From the NCBI GenBank assembly GCA_029783825.1, contig JAREIK010000801.1:9498891-9562890 (forward strand): a stretch of DNA of 64,000 bases. The letters run 5' to 3'. The notes below the pieces were generated by a model. The model did not search any database. It was given only the letters and a program-made list of their open reading frames with translations, and was not told where the DNA came from. The DNA is from Sapria himalayana. Its lineage: Eukaryota > Streptophyta > Magnoliopsida > Malpighiales > Rafflesiaceae. The translations under genes were made by a program, and so were the position numbers. This document shows, piece by piece, positions 35,940 to 49,262 of the stretch (its first letter is position 1; every line of letters starts with the position of its first letter).

Positions 35940-36740
35940 TTAGAATGGATACTATGAGTGAAACCAAAAAATGAATCATATTATGAGAGACTATATGCAC
36001 CATCAGAGACCCAATATAACTTCTTGCAATATGCTACCAGCTGAAGAAATAATTATTTGGTCAATCCTATTGCAATTTCTCCAAATATTTTATGGTGTGG
36101 TTGATGAAAATTCATATTCAATTTTAAGAAACTTAAAAAAAATGTGTCAGACATTTTGAGCATTTGACGTAATGTGGCTGAAATGTTTTCTTATTATTTT
36201 GAAGGACAAAAAAAGACATGAATGAATTCATTCAGACCCTTTTGTATCTTTTTAGAATGAAAAATATTATCAGTGTTTGTAGAGATATATATATGAAAGC
36301 TTTAAATTTTTTCTCACCCTGCTAATTTGATAATGAGACGTTAGTAAGTTATTTTTATTAAGTAGTGTCATTATCTATGTAGCAATTGTTGGAAATGAGT
36401 TATGATGTTGACTTTGTGAATAAGAATCTAAATGATGCTTGTGAATTTTGAATTATGTGGATAAGCTATCATAGTATCATTTATCAAGTGTATTGAATGA
36501 GTCTAATGATAAAGAGCTACAAAGGGTCATAGCCAAGTGAAATAGTAGGAATGCATACCTAGATTGGATAGTTGGATATTTGAGCTAAAATAGCTTTGTT
36601 GGCTAGAAGATTGGGATAGTCGGAATTTAGGTGGCTATGATGCAAAAATAGTGAGTGTTTTCGTAACAATGCTCCTATCTTAGTAGATACATATTAGCTA
36701 TCAATCTAGATAATAATTGTCTCACAAATTCATGATTAGA
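35940..36740 (+). pseudogene. Ty3/gypsy gag fragment A (broken)
   Basis: MNHIMRDYMHHQRP near 35971 resembles the start of plant gypsy gag (MRDYM..P), followed by a YGVVDENSYSILRNLKKMC stretch corresponding to the HGLxxExPxxHLxEFxxxC region. A later block at 36430-36700 (LNDACEF, then a string alignable with 62000-62230 at the DNA level: AGAGCTACAAAGGGTCATAG) represents the gag C-terminal half. Stops and frameshifts are numerous and no protease or pol follows. Gag of this kind forms the retrotransposon particle; this copy is dead. Confidence 0.65.
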
Positions 36741-37430
36741 TATAAATGAGGTTATTAAATTTGGAATAGATTTTGATTACAAAAAGTTTGATTTGCAAAG
36801 TATCTTATGCACTATTTTTTGGGTATATTATTTGGCATTTATTTTATGGAGGCCAATCTCACCAATAATTTTCCAGCTATATGTCTTTTTATATTATCTA
36901 TAATGTGCTAAATTATTTTTCACTAAACTATTCTGTTTTAATAAAAATTGAAATGAATCCACTCAATAGAAATTCTTTATTATCCATATGTTTTTTTACT
37001 TGCATGTTGAGACCTAGAGGAACACTATATGAGCTACATGCTTCTAAACCTAAATCCTTAGACCTTATGTAAATTCATTTTCATTATTTACATAATTTAG
37101 CTGACTATAATTCATTTTATTTTACTACATAATAAAATTACAAAGACTAAAACTTAGATATTTAAACAGGAGTAGAAGTTCAGAAGGATTGAAGGAAGAC
37201 ACCAATTAAAATAAAAACAAAACAAAAATATATCAACCTTGTCTTATGTTGCCGATGGCTTACATGTTACCAGATTGCTATGTACTTGATATCTTTGTTA
37301 CTTTATGAATTTAAGCAAATTATGCTTTAGATTTATATAAACATGAATTTTTCAAATTGCAAGAGAATACATGGATTGAACATAAGACTTAAGAGAGAAG
37401 AAATGTATATGAAAATAAATTAAATTTAGT

Positions 37431-37463
<33 letters not shown>

Positions 37464-39300
37464 TAGAGTTCGAATAAATTTATAAAAAAGTAATTGTTTT
37501 TTACCATCGGGACTTGTGGTTATTTGTTGCTTCCAACCATTAACAACAACTAGGCTATGAAAATGATTTATCATTCACATAGTTGTTTGCTCATTGTCAT
37601 TGCCGCATTGACAATAATCATTTTCAAAAAAATTGGATGCACCTGCACATGTTGGTTCGAGTCACAAATCAAGTGATCAAGAACAACCTCATCACTTGGA
37701 CCCATCCTAAGTACATATTGTTACTAATTCCATGGGTGGCCCTTTAGGCTTATGAGATGTAATTTATGAGTTTTGGGTCATTCTTGCTTGCACATGTCTA
37801 GAAGTTGGGCTATGTCGAGATGGGTTAGTGACGTTAGTCATGTCATGGGCCATGCTTTTCTATGAAAATTATTAGAATTTATGATGTTCACATTTTTTAA
37901 TAATTCTTGTAATTTTTCACCTTTGTAACCAAATCAGCTTAAAAAACACATGTAATGTTTATGTAATGAGAGTTGTAACCCTCATCTAGATTTTTTTTTT
38001 TTTGAATTTTTCACAAAGATGAAAAAAAAAAATCATGTTTTTTTTTTTTGCCCTTGCCAATTACCCATAAGAATATATGTAACTCAATTTTGTATTTTCT
38101 TGATAAGAGGAAGTAGTTGCTTGCAAGTTCTACTATAACTTGGGTTTTCTATCATAATTTTAAGGGTGATTGATTTCGATAGGTTAATTATCTCCAATTC
38201 TTGCTTCTCTCTTTTGGAATTCCCTTTGGGATCAATATTTGATACATAATCTGCATTAATCTGATGCTTCACACAAGATGGGATAATTTCTGAACGTTGT
38301 CATCTATTATACATTAAATGGCTACTATTTTATAAGCTACTAGGATTTAATGAATGCTTATTGTTAGATTTATTGATTTCTAAAAGACATCATATATTTG
38401 TTCTATTAGAACATCAAACAAGATGAGTAAGTGAAGATTTTGAAATTAATCATTCGAAATTACTTATCTATTTTAGGAATCTCAATTCAAAATGCAAAGT
38501 ATAAAAATTCCAAATCCTTAGTGGTAGTGAAAATTATTGCCTAACATATTATAACTCTTGTGTTGCTCTATGTAAATCTTCTTTGGAATTTTTATTATCT
38601 AGTAAATTTCACATGTCATTGCAAATTTTTTTATCATCACTATTCATTTATGTTTAGCACTACCTCTCTTTTATGTTTATTTGTACTCAATAATCAACAC
38701 TCAAAGAGTGTATATTTAAGAGTGATTTTTCAATATGTTGGTCATTTTAATGAAATAATTATTCATAGTTATCTAATTGGTATGCTAAGGATCTTATATT
38801 GTAATATTTTTTTTAGTATTAATTTTGATATTTTGGTGTATTTAAGATCATGTAAAAGTTCAAAGGATTTTTAGAAGTACATTTCTAGGAGAGAGAACTA
38901 GAAAAATATGGAAATAAAAATAGTAAATATGTTCACAAATGTTTTCAATGTTCCCAAAGTGATGCGAACTTGGTTAACAAATGGACCAGGAAAATTCTAG
39001 AAGCTAGTTTTCCAAATGCTTGGAAAAACTTTAACATGGCGGGTGGATCGGCCCCAAGCTGAAGCTAAAGACTTCGATAGTATTAAATACCTTGCAAATT
39101 ACTCAAAATATTTCTAATTGCTATTTTTTGGGCTATTTTGTACCTTTTATGCTTTAAAGTGAATGAATGGTAGATGTGTGTGGAATATACTTATACTATA
39201 ATATGAGATCTGAATCAGCCATTTACTCTTTCAATATTGGGATCTCTTTTGTGTTTTAATTCAGTTAAATATTATTTGATATTTAATAAAAAAATTATGA
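36741..39300. other. AT-rich stretch, no gene recognised
   Basis: Contains a (TG)15 microsatellite and poly-T and poly-A runs (37993-38003, 38040-38050). A 104-codon plus-strand frame at 38560-38874 is Phe/Tyr/Ile-rich and matches nothing I know. 39330-39450 resembles 50500-50610 (a block with GTGAAATTAT), probably the LTR end or leader of related gypsy copies. Confidence 0.45.
37433..37462. repeat. (TG)15 microsatellite
   Basis: Perfect TG run of 30 bp. Confidence 0.97.
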
Positions 39301-39699
39301 ATGTTTACCACAAGATCCAACATTTTCTGAAAATATCAACTATTGTCCATTGAGTTTTTGTTATATTGTGAATTTCACAAGGTGAAGTGAAATTATTCTA
39401 CAATCCATTATACTAATTAACTCTCTCTTCCTCACTTTTCGTAGTTCCAACATTAAGAAATTTCATCCTTGTAGATAATCATAAATGACTATATTATGGG
39501 GGTTCATGTTTGATATTCTTGGATCATCTATGAAATTAATAAGGGCAATTGGTTTTTTAGTTCCTACATGTAAGCAACTTAGGTTTATAATTTTTTTTTT
39601 CCAATGCATAGTGATGCAATGAAAATGGCTCCTAATACTAGGGAATCTACTAGTGTCAGAGCTATTTTTTTTATCATGTTGGTATTTGGCTTTTGACTT

Positions 39700-41920
39700 T
39701 GTATGTCACCTTGGATATGCATCATACAAAGATGATCAATGGAAGTTCACTTAGTTTTTTGAGAACTCAATAAGAGAATCTTATTGGGAGTAATGGAGCT
39801 TCAATAAACAAATGAAAAATGTAAAATGGGTACTATGAGGGACATATGTCTACAAGATGAGAAGCCATATTTAGTATGACTTCATCTTATATTTTATAAT
39901 GTGGGTGATGAAAAGCCATATTCTCATTTAATGAATTCTAGGAAGTGTGTAAGTGTTACAAGATGAGGGAACTTTGATTCATTTGATGCAATTGAAATCT
40001 ATATTTACTTCAAAGAACAAGGTGTAGATGTGAATAAGCCATTGTGACCTAGAAATATTCAGACTTGATCTATTTACAAGCTAGCTAGATTGATAATGAA
40101 ATATTTTTTGATTCACTGTTAAAATAGAATAAAAAAAATCACATATCATTTTGTCTCAAGAGAATAAAAAATTGTATGAGTGTTGGGAGGGATATATGCA
40201 TGCTGTAAATTCATGCCCATGCCATGGATTTGATGCTTTTGTGCTAGTGAGTTATTTTTTACAAATGGATGTCACCAACTATGAAGCATTTGATGGAAAT
40301 GGTGTGTAGTGGTGATTTTTATGAATTAAAAATATAGATAATGCTTTTAACATTTTAGATTATGTGGAAAAAGTTTCAAAAGATTGGGATGAGCCAAATG
40401 AAAGAGAGCTATACAAATCTAAACCATAGCACAATGCCAAAGCAGTCATACATACCATGAATAAGATGAGACAAAGTAAATTCTTTGGCTACAAGATTGC
40501 ATGAAATGAATGTTTCAAAGCTGAATGATACAAAAATAGTTAGTAAGCTTCCACAATAATACTCAACTTGTCAACCTAGTATGCATGTAGTAGAGGTTTT
40601 CCTTATGCTCCCCACAAAGATGAGAAGTTCATTGATGAAGCCAATACCATTGGAAGTTTCAAATAACCCAATGATTCTTCATTCGACTACCCTTATACTC
40701 AAGTAGGAGGGGTCACTCAATTTTCATGGTAAAACAATGATGGCCAAGTTCTTCAAATTTACAAATGACTCAACATTCCCCACTTGTAGATCAAGTGATT
40801 ATGAGTCTAAGCATAGTGGTGGAAAACTTTGTCATGAAAAAAGAATCCATCAATAATTTCACTAGTCAAAGGATGGACAACATTGAAAACATATTCAAAA
40901 ATGAATTTAGATATTTTTCAAAGCTATCTTACCTAGAACATTATCAATATTGATCTTTACTTTTTCAAACATATCTACCATGTTTTCCTTGCAAGAACAA
41001 AGTGTTCCTAGCTCAACTTCAACTAAATCCTAGAAGTTTTCTTGAAATAAGTAATTCAAGTGAATACTTTGCCAAGAAAGATAAAGTCAAATCTAACTTA
41101 AATTTGAGGATTTAGTGCCTCAACAACAAACCAAAAGTAAAAGAAAAAGTGTCAAGCCAAGGGGAAGGGAGGAGAAACATCCAAAACAAAAATATAGAAA
41201 CTTTTGCAGCACCTTGAAAAACTTCAAAACAAAAATCAAACTAAATGAAGACATGTAAGAATGAGAAGATTGAGAAGAAACCTTTTGAGAAGCCTTATAT
41301 AACAACCAGAAGCTAAAAAGAAAATAAAAATGGAACTGGCTAGAAAAAAAGTAAAATGTACAAACTTCTATAGTATCCTATGAAAATTAGGAAGTAGTTT
41401 TTAAAGAAGAGACATGGAATGAAAAGAATATATATTGCAAAACCATATATTTTGAAAAAGCTCTTGAAGAAAGAAAAAAAATTCAATAATGCATTAGAAA
41501 TCATTGAAGTATTAAAGAAAATGAAGATAAATATTTCATTATTAGCTATGATTAAACAAGTATCCTACTAAGCAAACTTTCTCAAATATTATGTAAATTG
41601 TAGAGTAGGAAAAATATAAAGAAAGAGATTATCTTGATCGAATAAGTGAGTGTCAATATCTAGTCAAAGACCTTGATAAAATACAATAATCTAGGTTTTT
41701 CTACCATTTCAGTAAATATTGGAGAAGCATTTATTGAAAAAGCTCTGCTAGACTTGGGAGCATGTATGTTCTCCTCAGCTACACCATATACAAGCAATTC
41801 ATCACATTATTAGCTTCAAAAACTTTCTCTAGCTTGCATATACAAGCATCCATCACATTTCTCTAGCTGATTGTTTAATAAAATTTTTGCATGGTATAAT
41901 TGGTGATGCACTATTACAAA
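39700..41920 (+). pseudogene. Ty3/gypsy gag-protease B (Athila/Tat type, broken)
   Basis: The longest gypsy remnant. Near 40170 LYECWEGYMHAVNSCP matches the ESLYEYWERFKKLCASCP region of plant gypsy gag, followed by FDAFVLVSYF. 40340-40460 gives NAFNILDYVEKVSKDWDEP. 41527-41600 gives INISLLAMIKQV, equal to the IPLLDAIKQVPxYAKFLK linker typical of Athila/Tat elements. 41742-41768 gives ALLDLGACM, the protease active-site region (LLDLGAS in relatives), and 41860-41918 gives LADCLIKFLHGIIGDALLQ, the next protease block. No reverse transcriptase is visible before the CACTA end at 42660. Several frames and stops. The downstream TTGGGGACAATGTTGAATT (42403-42421) is a noncoding hallmark of such elements. 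Confidence 0.8.
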
Positions 41921-42659
41921 AAAAATTTCTTTGGGGGCCTTTGTACCACTAGGTATTCAAACACCGTAAGGTTTCATTATTAGCTTCAAAAATAATGAAA
42001 AATCTTTTCATGGGGCTATAACTTCCAACACTATTTTGAGAATGAATTTACTTCTATTTATGTGAATTGTGGATAATGTTCTTTGGTACAACATATGCCC
42101 ATTCCAACATCATACTTATCAAAGGCACTAACAATTTTGATTCGTTCCTTCAAATGGTCCAAGGTTATTGATTTTTTTCTATAAATACTTTTATAACTGT
42201 TTACATGGGGTAAGATCAAGTGTAAAATAGTTATGATATTTTAAGGAAGAAATAAATAACATTTTGGTGGCACCACACTATCATTATTTATGGAGGATAC
42301 CAATGCGCTCCCACCAAGTTTGTGGAAAAATTTTGATGCATAGACACATGACCCATTTTCATTATCTTTATATTCTTAATTTTTTTATTCTTCATACAAC
42401 ATTGGGGACAATGTTGAATTGGTTTGGGATGAGGGATAGGCTAAAAAAAGATTATGTTATTTTGTGATATCGAAATGATGTGTTTTTTTTTCCTTGCTAT
42501 TAAGTTGTACTTATAATTTTGAATAAAAAAAAATAAAAGAAAAATATATAAATAGAAAAAAAAACTGAAAATTAAAAAAAAATAATGAAAATTGACAAAA
42601 AAAGGTGAAATGTCATTACAACTTTTTTTTTTCTTTTTAATTGCCTAAGGACTAGCAAT
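41921..42659 (+). other. Gypsy noncoding remnant
   Basis: After the protease region the coding sense fades. ATTGGGGACAATGTTGAATT at 42401-42420, followed by TGGTTTGGGATGAGGG, resembles the ACATTGGGGACAATGTT...GTTTGGGG block conserved in noncoding parts of plant gypsy elements. An A-rich tract (42520-42605) precedes the CACTA end. The 67-codon frame at 42264 spans this and is not a gene. Confidence 0.5.
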
Positions 42660-43000
42660 CACTACAAGAAAAGATGAACTCGGAAACATCCTATTTCATT
42701 TCTAATTCCATCTCAGTGGTCAAATAGCAACATAATTAGAAATGGAAAGAATTAATTTCTAAAATGCTTCTCTCTAAATTTTTAGAAAAGGATAATGCAA
42801 TGTTGTTTCTATAAATAGCAACAGATTTTTTCCATTGCTAAAATTAGCAACGGCAATGAGATCTTGTATTCCATTGCTAAATGAGTAATAGAAAAAATAG
42901 AAATGTATTATTCATTTCTAAATGAGCATGAAATAACTTAGAAACGTAGCATCCATTTCTATTTTCGAAATGGATTTAAAAATGTCATTTTTTATTTCTA
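42660..43000 (-). repeat. CACTA copy 2 terminal inverted repeat and subterminal repeats
   Basis: Starts with CACTACAAGAAAA, the canonical CACTA terminus. Repeated words such as TTAGAAATGG, CCATTTCTA and CATTGCTAAA follow in both orientations, the same kind as at 5870-6226. Confidence 0.85.
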
Positions 43001-43479
43001 TTATCTTCAATAGGAAGATGTCCCATTTGTACAATTTATATATATTGTATACAATATAAAAATACATATAGAAACCATATGACCTACAATAAAATAAGTA
43101 CATTCACATAGTATTTATCAAATAACATTCACATAACATCCACAACAGAATAACACGTCAGATAACAAACATAAATATCCATAAAATTCAATACACAATT
43201 CATAACCTAATTAAAAAAACAATAACACAAAAACCATAATTTCATAATAATAATATGTCAATAACAAACATTCGTTGCAAAACAATAATATCATAACATC
43301 ACAAACAACTAAGAGTCCTTGTCCTGATAAGTATTATCCTTCGGAGATATGGATGGATCCTATTCAGAATGATAAAAAATAGATGATATTTCTACCAAAT
43401 TTCATATTATTTTATCCATTTTCAAAATATTCTATTGCACTTCATCATCTCTTTTAATTCTTTCTTCCTTTCTTTTCAA

Positions 43480-45390
43480 TCATTCACCCTCTCTTTTTTT
43501 CATTTCTTCGATTTCTTTTTGCATCTCTTCATTCTTTTGTTGCATCTCCTTATTTTTTCTTTGTAATGTATCCTGAATTTCTTGCATCTCATTGTAAAAC
43601 TTCTCATTATATATTTTATTGTAATTAGAAGATGATGATGAAAAACTCCAAACAGAACATGGATAAAATGTAGATGCAAGGATACCAAGATCATACACTC
43701 CCCATTTTTTTCAACTCAACTCTGACAGCCTAAAGGTAAATATGTGCAACATCAATATCTTGTACCTCTATAGAAGGATCTATCAATTATAAAGAAATTA
43801 CAACCATATTCTCCACAACTTCTTACAATTGCTAAAATACAACATAACTCATCTTAAATATATTCAAATAATTTTTATACTAGTACAAGAAACTTTCATA
43901 TTTCTACTAAAAATAACATAAAAATGAAGTTAGTCATTATATTTAATGAGTCCATAGATAATAAATCATTAGTTATGGCAAAAAATATATACTTGTGTTT
44001 GCATATTATTTACAATTAATACCAAATAATCAATTTTTTTTATTTTATTAATTGTAATTTACATATGAAACTACATGTACAAAATGAGAAACTCATATTA
44101 ATATCATTTGAATGCTTATCAACAAATGATCCATCCTTCTTCTTGTACATTCACTTGAATACCTCAAATGGTATTGATGGACGTCCCAACTCAGCCTCCT
44201 AAAAATAAATATTAGTTACTATTAAGGTACATAATTAATTATCACACATATATTGAATGTGTGAGGAATGATGCCATTTGGGGCAAGGTATTGAACTCCT
44301 CACTATTCTAGTATTTGCACCACTTTATCCAAATACTAAGGCGATACTATTAGGCTTTATATTTTTACCATATCTTTTTCACTATTTTCCAAGTTTGTCA
44401 ATGCATCTCATATTTACTACATGTTTCCATGTATCCTTAATAGAGATCATCAATGTTATTCCATTTATATAATTTATACATAAATCAAATAAAATAATAA
44501 TATAATGTAATATATTTGTTTTAAGAGTAAATCAACTTAGATCAAATTGAAAAACAAGGAAATACATGAAAATTATACCTCAAATTCTTCTTAATAAAAT
44601 TTTTTCATACTTTGGGACACTTTGCTTCGCTTTATATCCTCAACAACTAATTTCTCCTTAAATATCTTCTCAATTGTATGAGAAACAAAAGGAATAAACT
44701 TTTAATAATTTTAACATCAACACATACATATACATATGAACAAAATACACCAATTTTTCTGCTACTAATTTAATATTTAATTCATTTATATTTATTATCC
44801 AAAATTTTATAACACAAATATTATTTTATTCTAAATGATAATGTTTGATAAGTAACAATATCATAGTTTATTAATATTTTAAATTACTAGATTTCAAATA
44901 TTATAGTATACTTATAATTTCATTCATATTTTATTTTATATTTTATTTAAAACAAAAAAAAATGAAAAATAATAATGAATGCATGTAGTAAATTTAAGAA
45001 AGCTATGTAGTATTTATTATTAATTGTGGGTCAAATAAAAATTTTCTCATAATTTGACATGCAAGTTATAAATTGTGAATATCCTACTAGTATCGATGTT
45101 GTAGTACCAATCCATGTGCCTCCTAAGGTAAGTGGAATGGAGCTAACAATACCTGTTAGTGCAAAATGAAAATAAGACAAAATATCAATGGTAGTCAATC
45201 CATGTGTGTCATGATGAGGTGATATCAACATACCCTCTGTACATGTAGGAGAATTCAGAGAGATATTTATAGTATTGTCATCATTGAATACATGTAGATT
45301 TTCTACTCAACAAACTATTAGTTAACTTCTTATACCCCTGCCCACATATTAAGATCCTTGACCACTTGATGATTACCTCTCATACCTAAA
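43480..45390 (-). pseudogene. CACTA copy 2 second gene, Transposase_24/TNPA-like (broken)
   Basis: Minus strand. About 45390-45330: HQVVKDLN block matching 3576 onward in copy 1. 44700-44575: FIPFVSHTIEKIFKEKLVVE then DIKRSKVSQSMKKFY. 44480-44270: more of the Transposase_24 region. 44190-44120: ELGRPSIPFEVFK-like block with HKKK. 43698-43480: a 72-codon open stretch with SVWSFSSSSSNYNKIYNEKF and then a Glu/Lys/Met heptad-rich coiled coil (MQQKNEEMQKEIEEMKK). The coiled coil probably mediated multimer formation, as suggested for TNPA-type proteins; this is inference. Introns and stops interrupt it. Confidence 0.75.
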
Positions 45391-45575
45391 TCAAGTTATA
45401 TAAATATCAAAATATACAGAGGCAGTAAAAACATATTATGAAAATAGCATAATAATAAAATATAATGATAAACACATTGATATTTTAAAAAACAAATAAA
45501 AAAATCTTTATTTAACATCCAAATTATAACGATTATAGTATAAGAATGACAAAATAACAAAATAATCAATAAATT

Positions 45576-48500
45576 TTAGTCATCATCAGAAATTTTTAAC
45601 AAATCATGTCTATCTACATATATATTCTTATGATCTAATTCTGTAATTAATTTCCCCTGATTATCTTCTTTAACATGACCTTCATCAATGTCCAATTAGT
45701 TTCCATATTCACCAAATAATGTTTGAAGCTGCCCCATGAACAATTAAATGAAGTTCCATATTATTCTCCACTAGTGACAATAACATCCTTTTCAACAACT
45801 TCAATAGTTGATCTAGATTTTATTTTTCATATTGTCCACTAGTGACACTAATTTCTTTTTGTAGTTGGATAAGTAGTGTAACATACTTGTTCAGCTTGTA
45901 CTACAAGAATAGATGACTCAAAGTTATGATAATATTTCTTATGGTGCACATCAACAAGGTTATATTTGATGATGAATTCTAGAATCCATATTTGGAATAG
46001 GATCAAACCATTCATACTTAAATAGAATTTTCCTTTTAATTGGTAAAGAATGATACTCCACATGTATAATTTTAATTAGTCAACCATGAAAATCAGTAGT
46101 AGAAGTAGTATAGTTAGACCCCTTCGATGCAAACACCACTATTCATTATAGCTCTATTTGAACCATATTTCAAAGTATAAAATTTGTATCTATTTACATA
46201 ATGTATGTGACACATTTGTAATTTCATAATGTTTCTTTTGAAAGATCCTTCATTTGTCTATTACATACATTTGATAAAGAAAATTATACCTACAAAATGA
46301 TAAAAGATAATTCATACTTATATAATGTTACATTTAACTATTTAGAACCAAGAATGATAAGTGATATACTCATAAAATTTTCAAACCAAAGTGCAAAATC
46401 CTTTTCAAGCTTTGCATCAATTGAAGATTCATCAATATGAGGTTCTCTTTACCTTAATTCCTTAGCATATATTCTTCAAAAACAACAATAAAGGTATTTT
46501 GAATTATTAAAAAGCTATATCGTATACAATGACAAAAAAAATTAGAATATTAAATTATTATAAATCTTACCCAATATAAGCTATAACTTCTTCACAGTTC
46601 AACATAATGTATATGTGCATAACATGCTACTCCCGATCATCCAAAAATATCTTGATGTAGCTTTACCATATGATCGACCCTCATGTTAAAAATTAGAAAG
46701 CATGACATTTTCTTCTAATCCATCTCTCATACCATATGCATTATTTGGTGACAATTTGTTATGCAAATTATATAATTATGGCTGAAAGGTATGCACACAA
46801 AATTTCGAAGCCTCATTAACCTAGTAGGTATTGCATATTGATCCTTCCACTTTGGCTTTATTTCAAACATTGTTTTTAAATATTCTAAGATATCTAAAAT
46901 AGTTATATATTAGAAAAAAATATTAATTAGATATATTTAAATTTTTAGATTAACAAATATAAAATATATAACCTATAAAATGGATGCATCCATATGTATT
47001 GCACAGGACCTACTATCATGCATTTATAAGGAAAGTGGACCGAAAAATGTTCCATGGAACTAAAAAAACTAGGTATAAAAATATGCTCATGTCTGTATAT
47101 AATTATGGGCATGTCATTTTGTAATTGCTCCATTTTTTTGGTATGATATTACAAGTGAGATATCTTAAAAAATGCTTAATTTGATCAATGCTTCCCAAAT
47201 ATTTTCAGGAAGTATTTTATGGAATGCTATGGGTCTTAGTCTTTCCATGAACACATGGCAGTCATGACTTTTCATCTCAAATAACTTATACTTCTTCATA
47301 TCAATACATCTTCCCATGTTAGATGTATATATATCATGGAACCTGAGCTCCATCAGCCATTTGCACAAAGATTCCTTTGTATCCTTTTCAAGACTATAAC
47401 AAGCCTTAGAAACTTTATTTATTGATTCATCCCTATGTAACTCTAAACATGAACATAACTATTTCAAATCATTTCTTGATTTGGCATTATCTTTTATTTT
47501 TTTTTCTACATTCATGATAGTATTAAAAATATTATCAAAAAAAAATTTTTAATGTATATCACATCTAAGTTGTTCCTAATTAGATTGGTTTTCTAATAAG
47601 GAAAATCCCAAAAGATACTTCTTTTCTTCCAACCACAATGATAATTCATTGAAATTTTTAAATTAATGTAATCTGCATCAACATCCATAATATTTTTGAA
47701 CCCATATCGTTTAATTATATCTAATATTTCATCACCTAACCTCGAAGTTAGTGCACCTTTTATGACTATATGGCATTTCATAACATCAATATTCATCAAA
47801 AATAAATATTCCACATGTAAGAACTTATGGTGGTTATCAAACCAAGAAGACTTTCCTCCTTTGCTTAGATAAAATGCATGAGTCCTCCATTCAATAAGGA
47901 CAAGCTAATTTTTATGTAGTACTCCATCCTAACAATATTGAATATGTAGAAAAGTAACATATAGTCTACATAAGTACTGCTCTTATTTTGAAGTTCTACT
48001 TTATAGATATATCATATGTTTTGACATCATCCTCTCACAAAATTTTGAACTCTACTATAAGGGCCTACAGAAAAACATCTAATTTATTTTTAGGATTTCT
48101 CGGACTAGGCATGATAAGACACAAAAACATGTTCTCATCTTTCATGCACAAATTATGATAGTAAATTATAAGGTGTAAAAATAATGAGTCATGAAAAGTA
48201 TTGTTACCATGTTTAAATAAATGGTTGAAATCTATCTACGCATAGACCTAATCTAATATTTTGACTTTCATCTATAAAAGATGGATGAAAATCATCAAAA
48301 TATTTCTAAGAAGAAGAAACTGAGTAATGCCGCATAATGTCATCTTTAATAATATGTTTTTTGGGTAAACTTGTGTGATTAGAAGTGGCTTCAGATATAA
48401 ATAATTTTTATAAATAATGAGTCAATAGAAAATAATATATCTTCTTATGAAGAATATTTGTTTTCTACCTTTTACATGCTATATTTATTTTGTATCGAGG

Positions 48501-49262
48501 ATAGTTATAGAAATTATATTCAATTATTTCACTGTCTATGCCCTAATATATCATGCAGCCATTATTGTAGCAATTTTTACCGGCAAACTCAAACCTCACA
48601 TTAACTTCTTTGTGCTATAAAAATATTATATCGTGATATTATTCTTTGGTAATAATTCAAATAATGATTGAAATATTTCATCATGGCACCTTATTGAAAA
48701 TGATGTTTTACCTTTAAATTCAAGAATCTTTCCACCACACATAACTTTAAATTCAAGAATTGTGATATTATCAGATTATCAGGTCAAATCACTTCTTTTG
48801 AAGTTTTTAGTATTTCATAAAATTATTTTGCTGATGATATTGAGATATCATCAGTGATATTCAGATTTAATGAAAGACTAATAATATTCTTCAATATTGC
48901 TTCACATGCATCATTGGGATTAAAAGATTTCATTGCAATATTTGAATCAACACTTCTATATACATTATACTTAGTTATTTGTGGCACAACTAATTCTCCA
49001 TATTTATACCAAACATAATAGTCTCTATCATATCAATTTTTTGCAAGATGATATCTTATTGTGTCAGTATCTTGAAAATTTTGATTTTGATATTTTTCGA
49101 TATTACATGGGCAACTTATTTTTGTTTCATCCATAAATTCAGACTATTTTTTTAGCAAAGCTAATAAACTTTTCGATCCCCTTTATAAACTCATTAGTCA
49201 AAACCTCATATTTCAGTGTTATATTCATCCATTGACAATCAGATTGTATAATATTTTCCATT
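45576..49262 (-). pseudogene. CACTA copy 2 TNP2-like transposase (broken)
   Basis: Minus strand. 49250-49090: Transposase-associated N-terminal domain (QWMNITLKYEVLTNEFIKGI, EKFISFA, then SCPCNI-like). About 48250-47880: Transposase_21 core (SPRNPKNKLDVFL, then Ala-Leu-Ile-Val-Glu-Phe and a KLACPY block). 47814-47593: FKNIMDVDADYI region. 47368-47165: DUF4218 (MGRCIDMKKYKLFEMKSHDC, ENIWEALIKLSIF). 46980-47030: VQYIWMHPFY. 46460-46370: AKELR, IDESSIDAKLEKDFALWFE. 46155-45848: DUF4216 (HHKYNLVDVHHKKYYHN-like, VVQAEQVCYTTYP). Acidic tail ISDDD and stop at 45576-45578. Stops often fall at Trp or Gln positions. It is the most complete transposase of the family here, since copy 1 lacks its N-terminus in this window. 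Confidence 0.88.

Noticed and set aside
38560..38874. 104-codon plus-strand frame as a possible gene
   Set aside because: AT-rich, Phe/Tyr/Ile-dominated composition, no domain, no promoter or splice evidence; chance frame in AT-rich DNA.
41909..41919. CACTATTACAA as a possible second CACTA terminus
   Set aside because: It falls in codons of the gypsy protease (LADCLIKFLHGIIGDALLQ) and no subterminal repeats follow.
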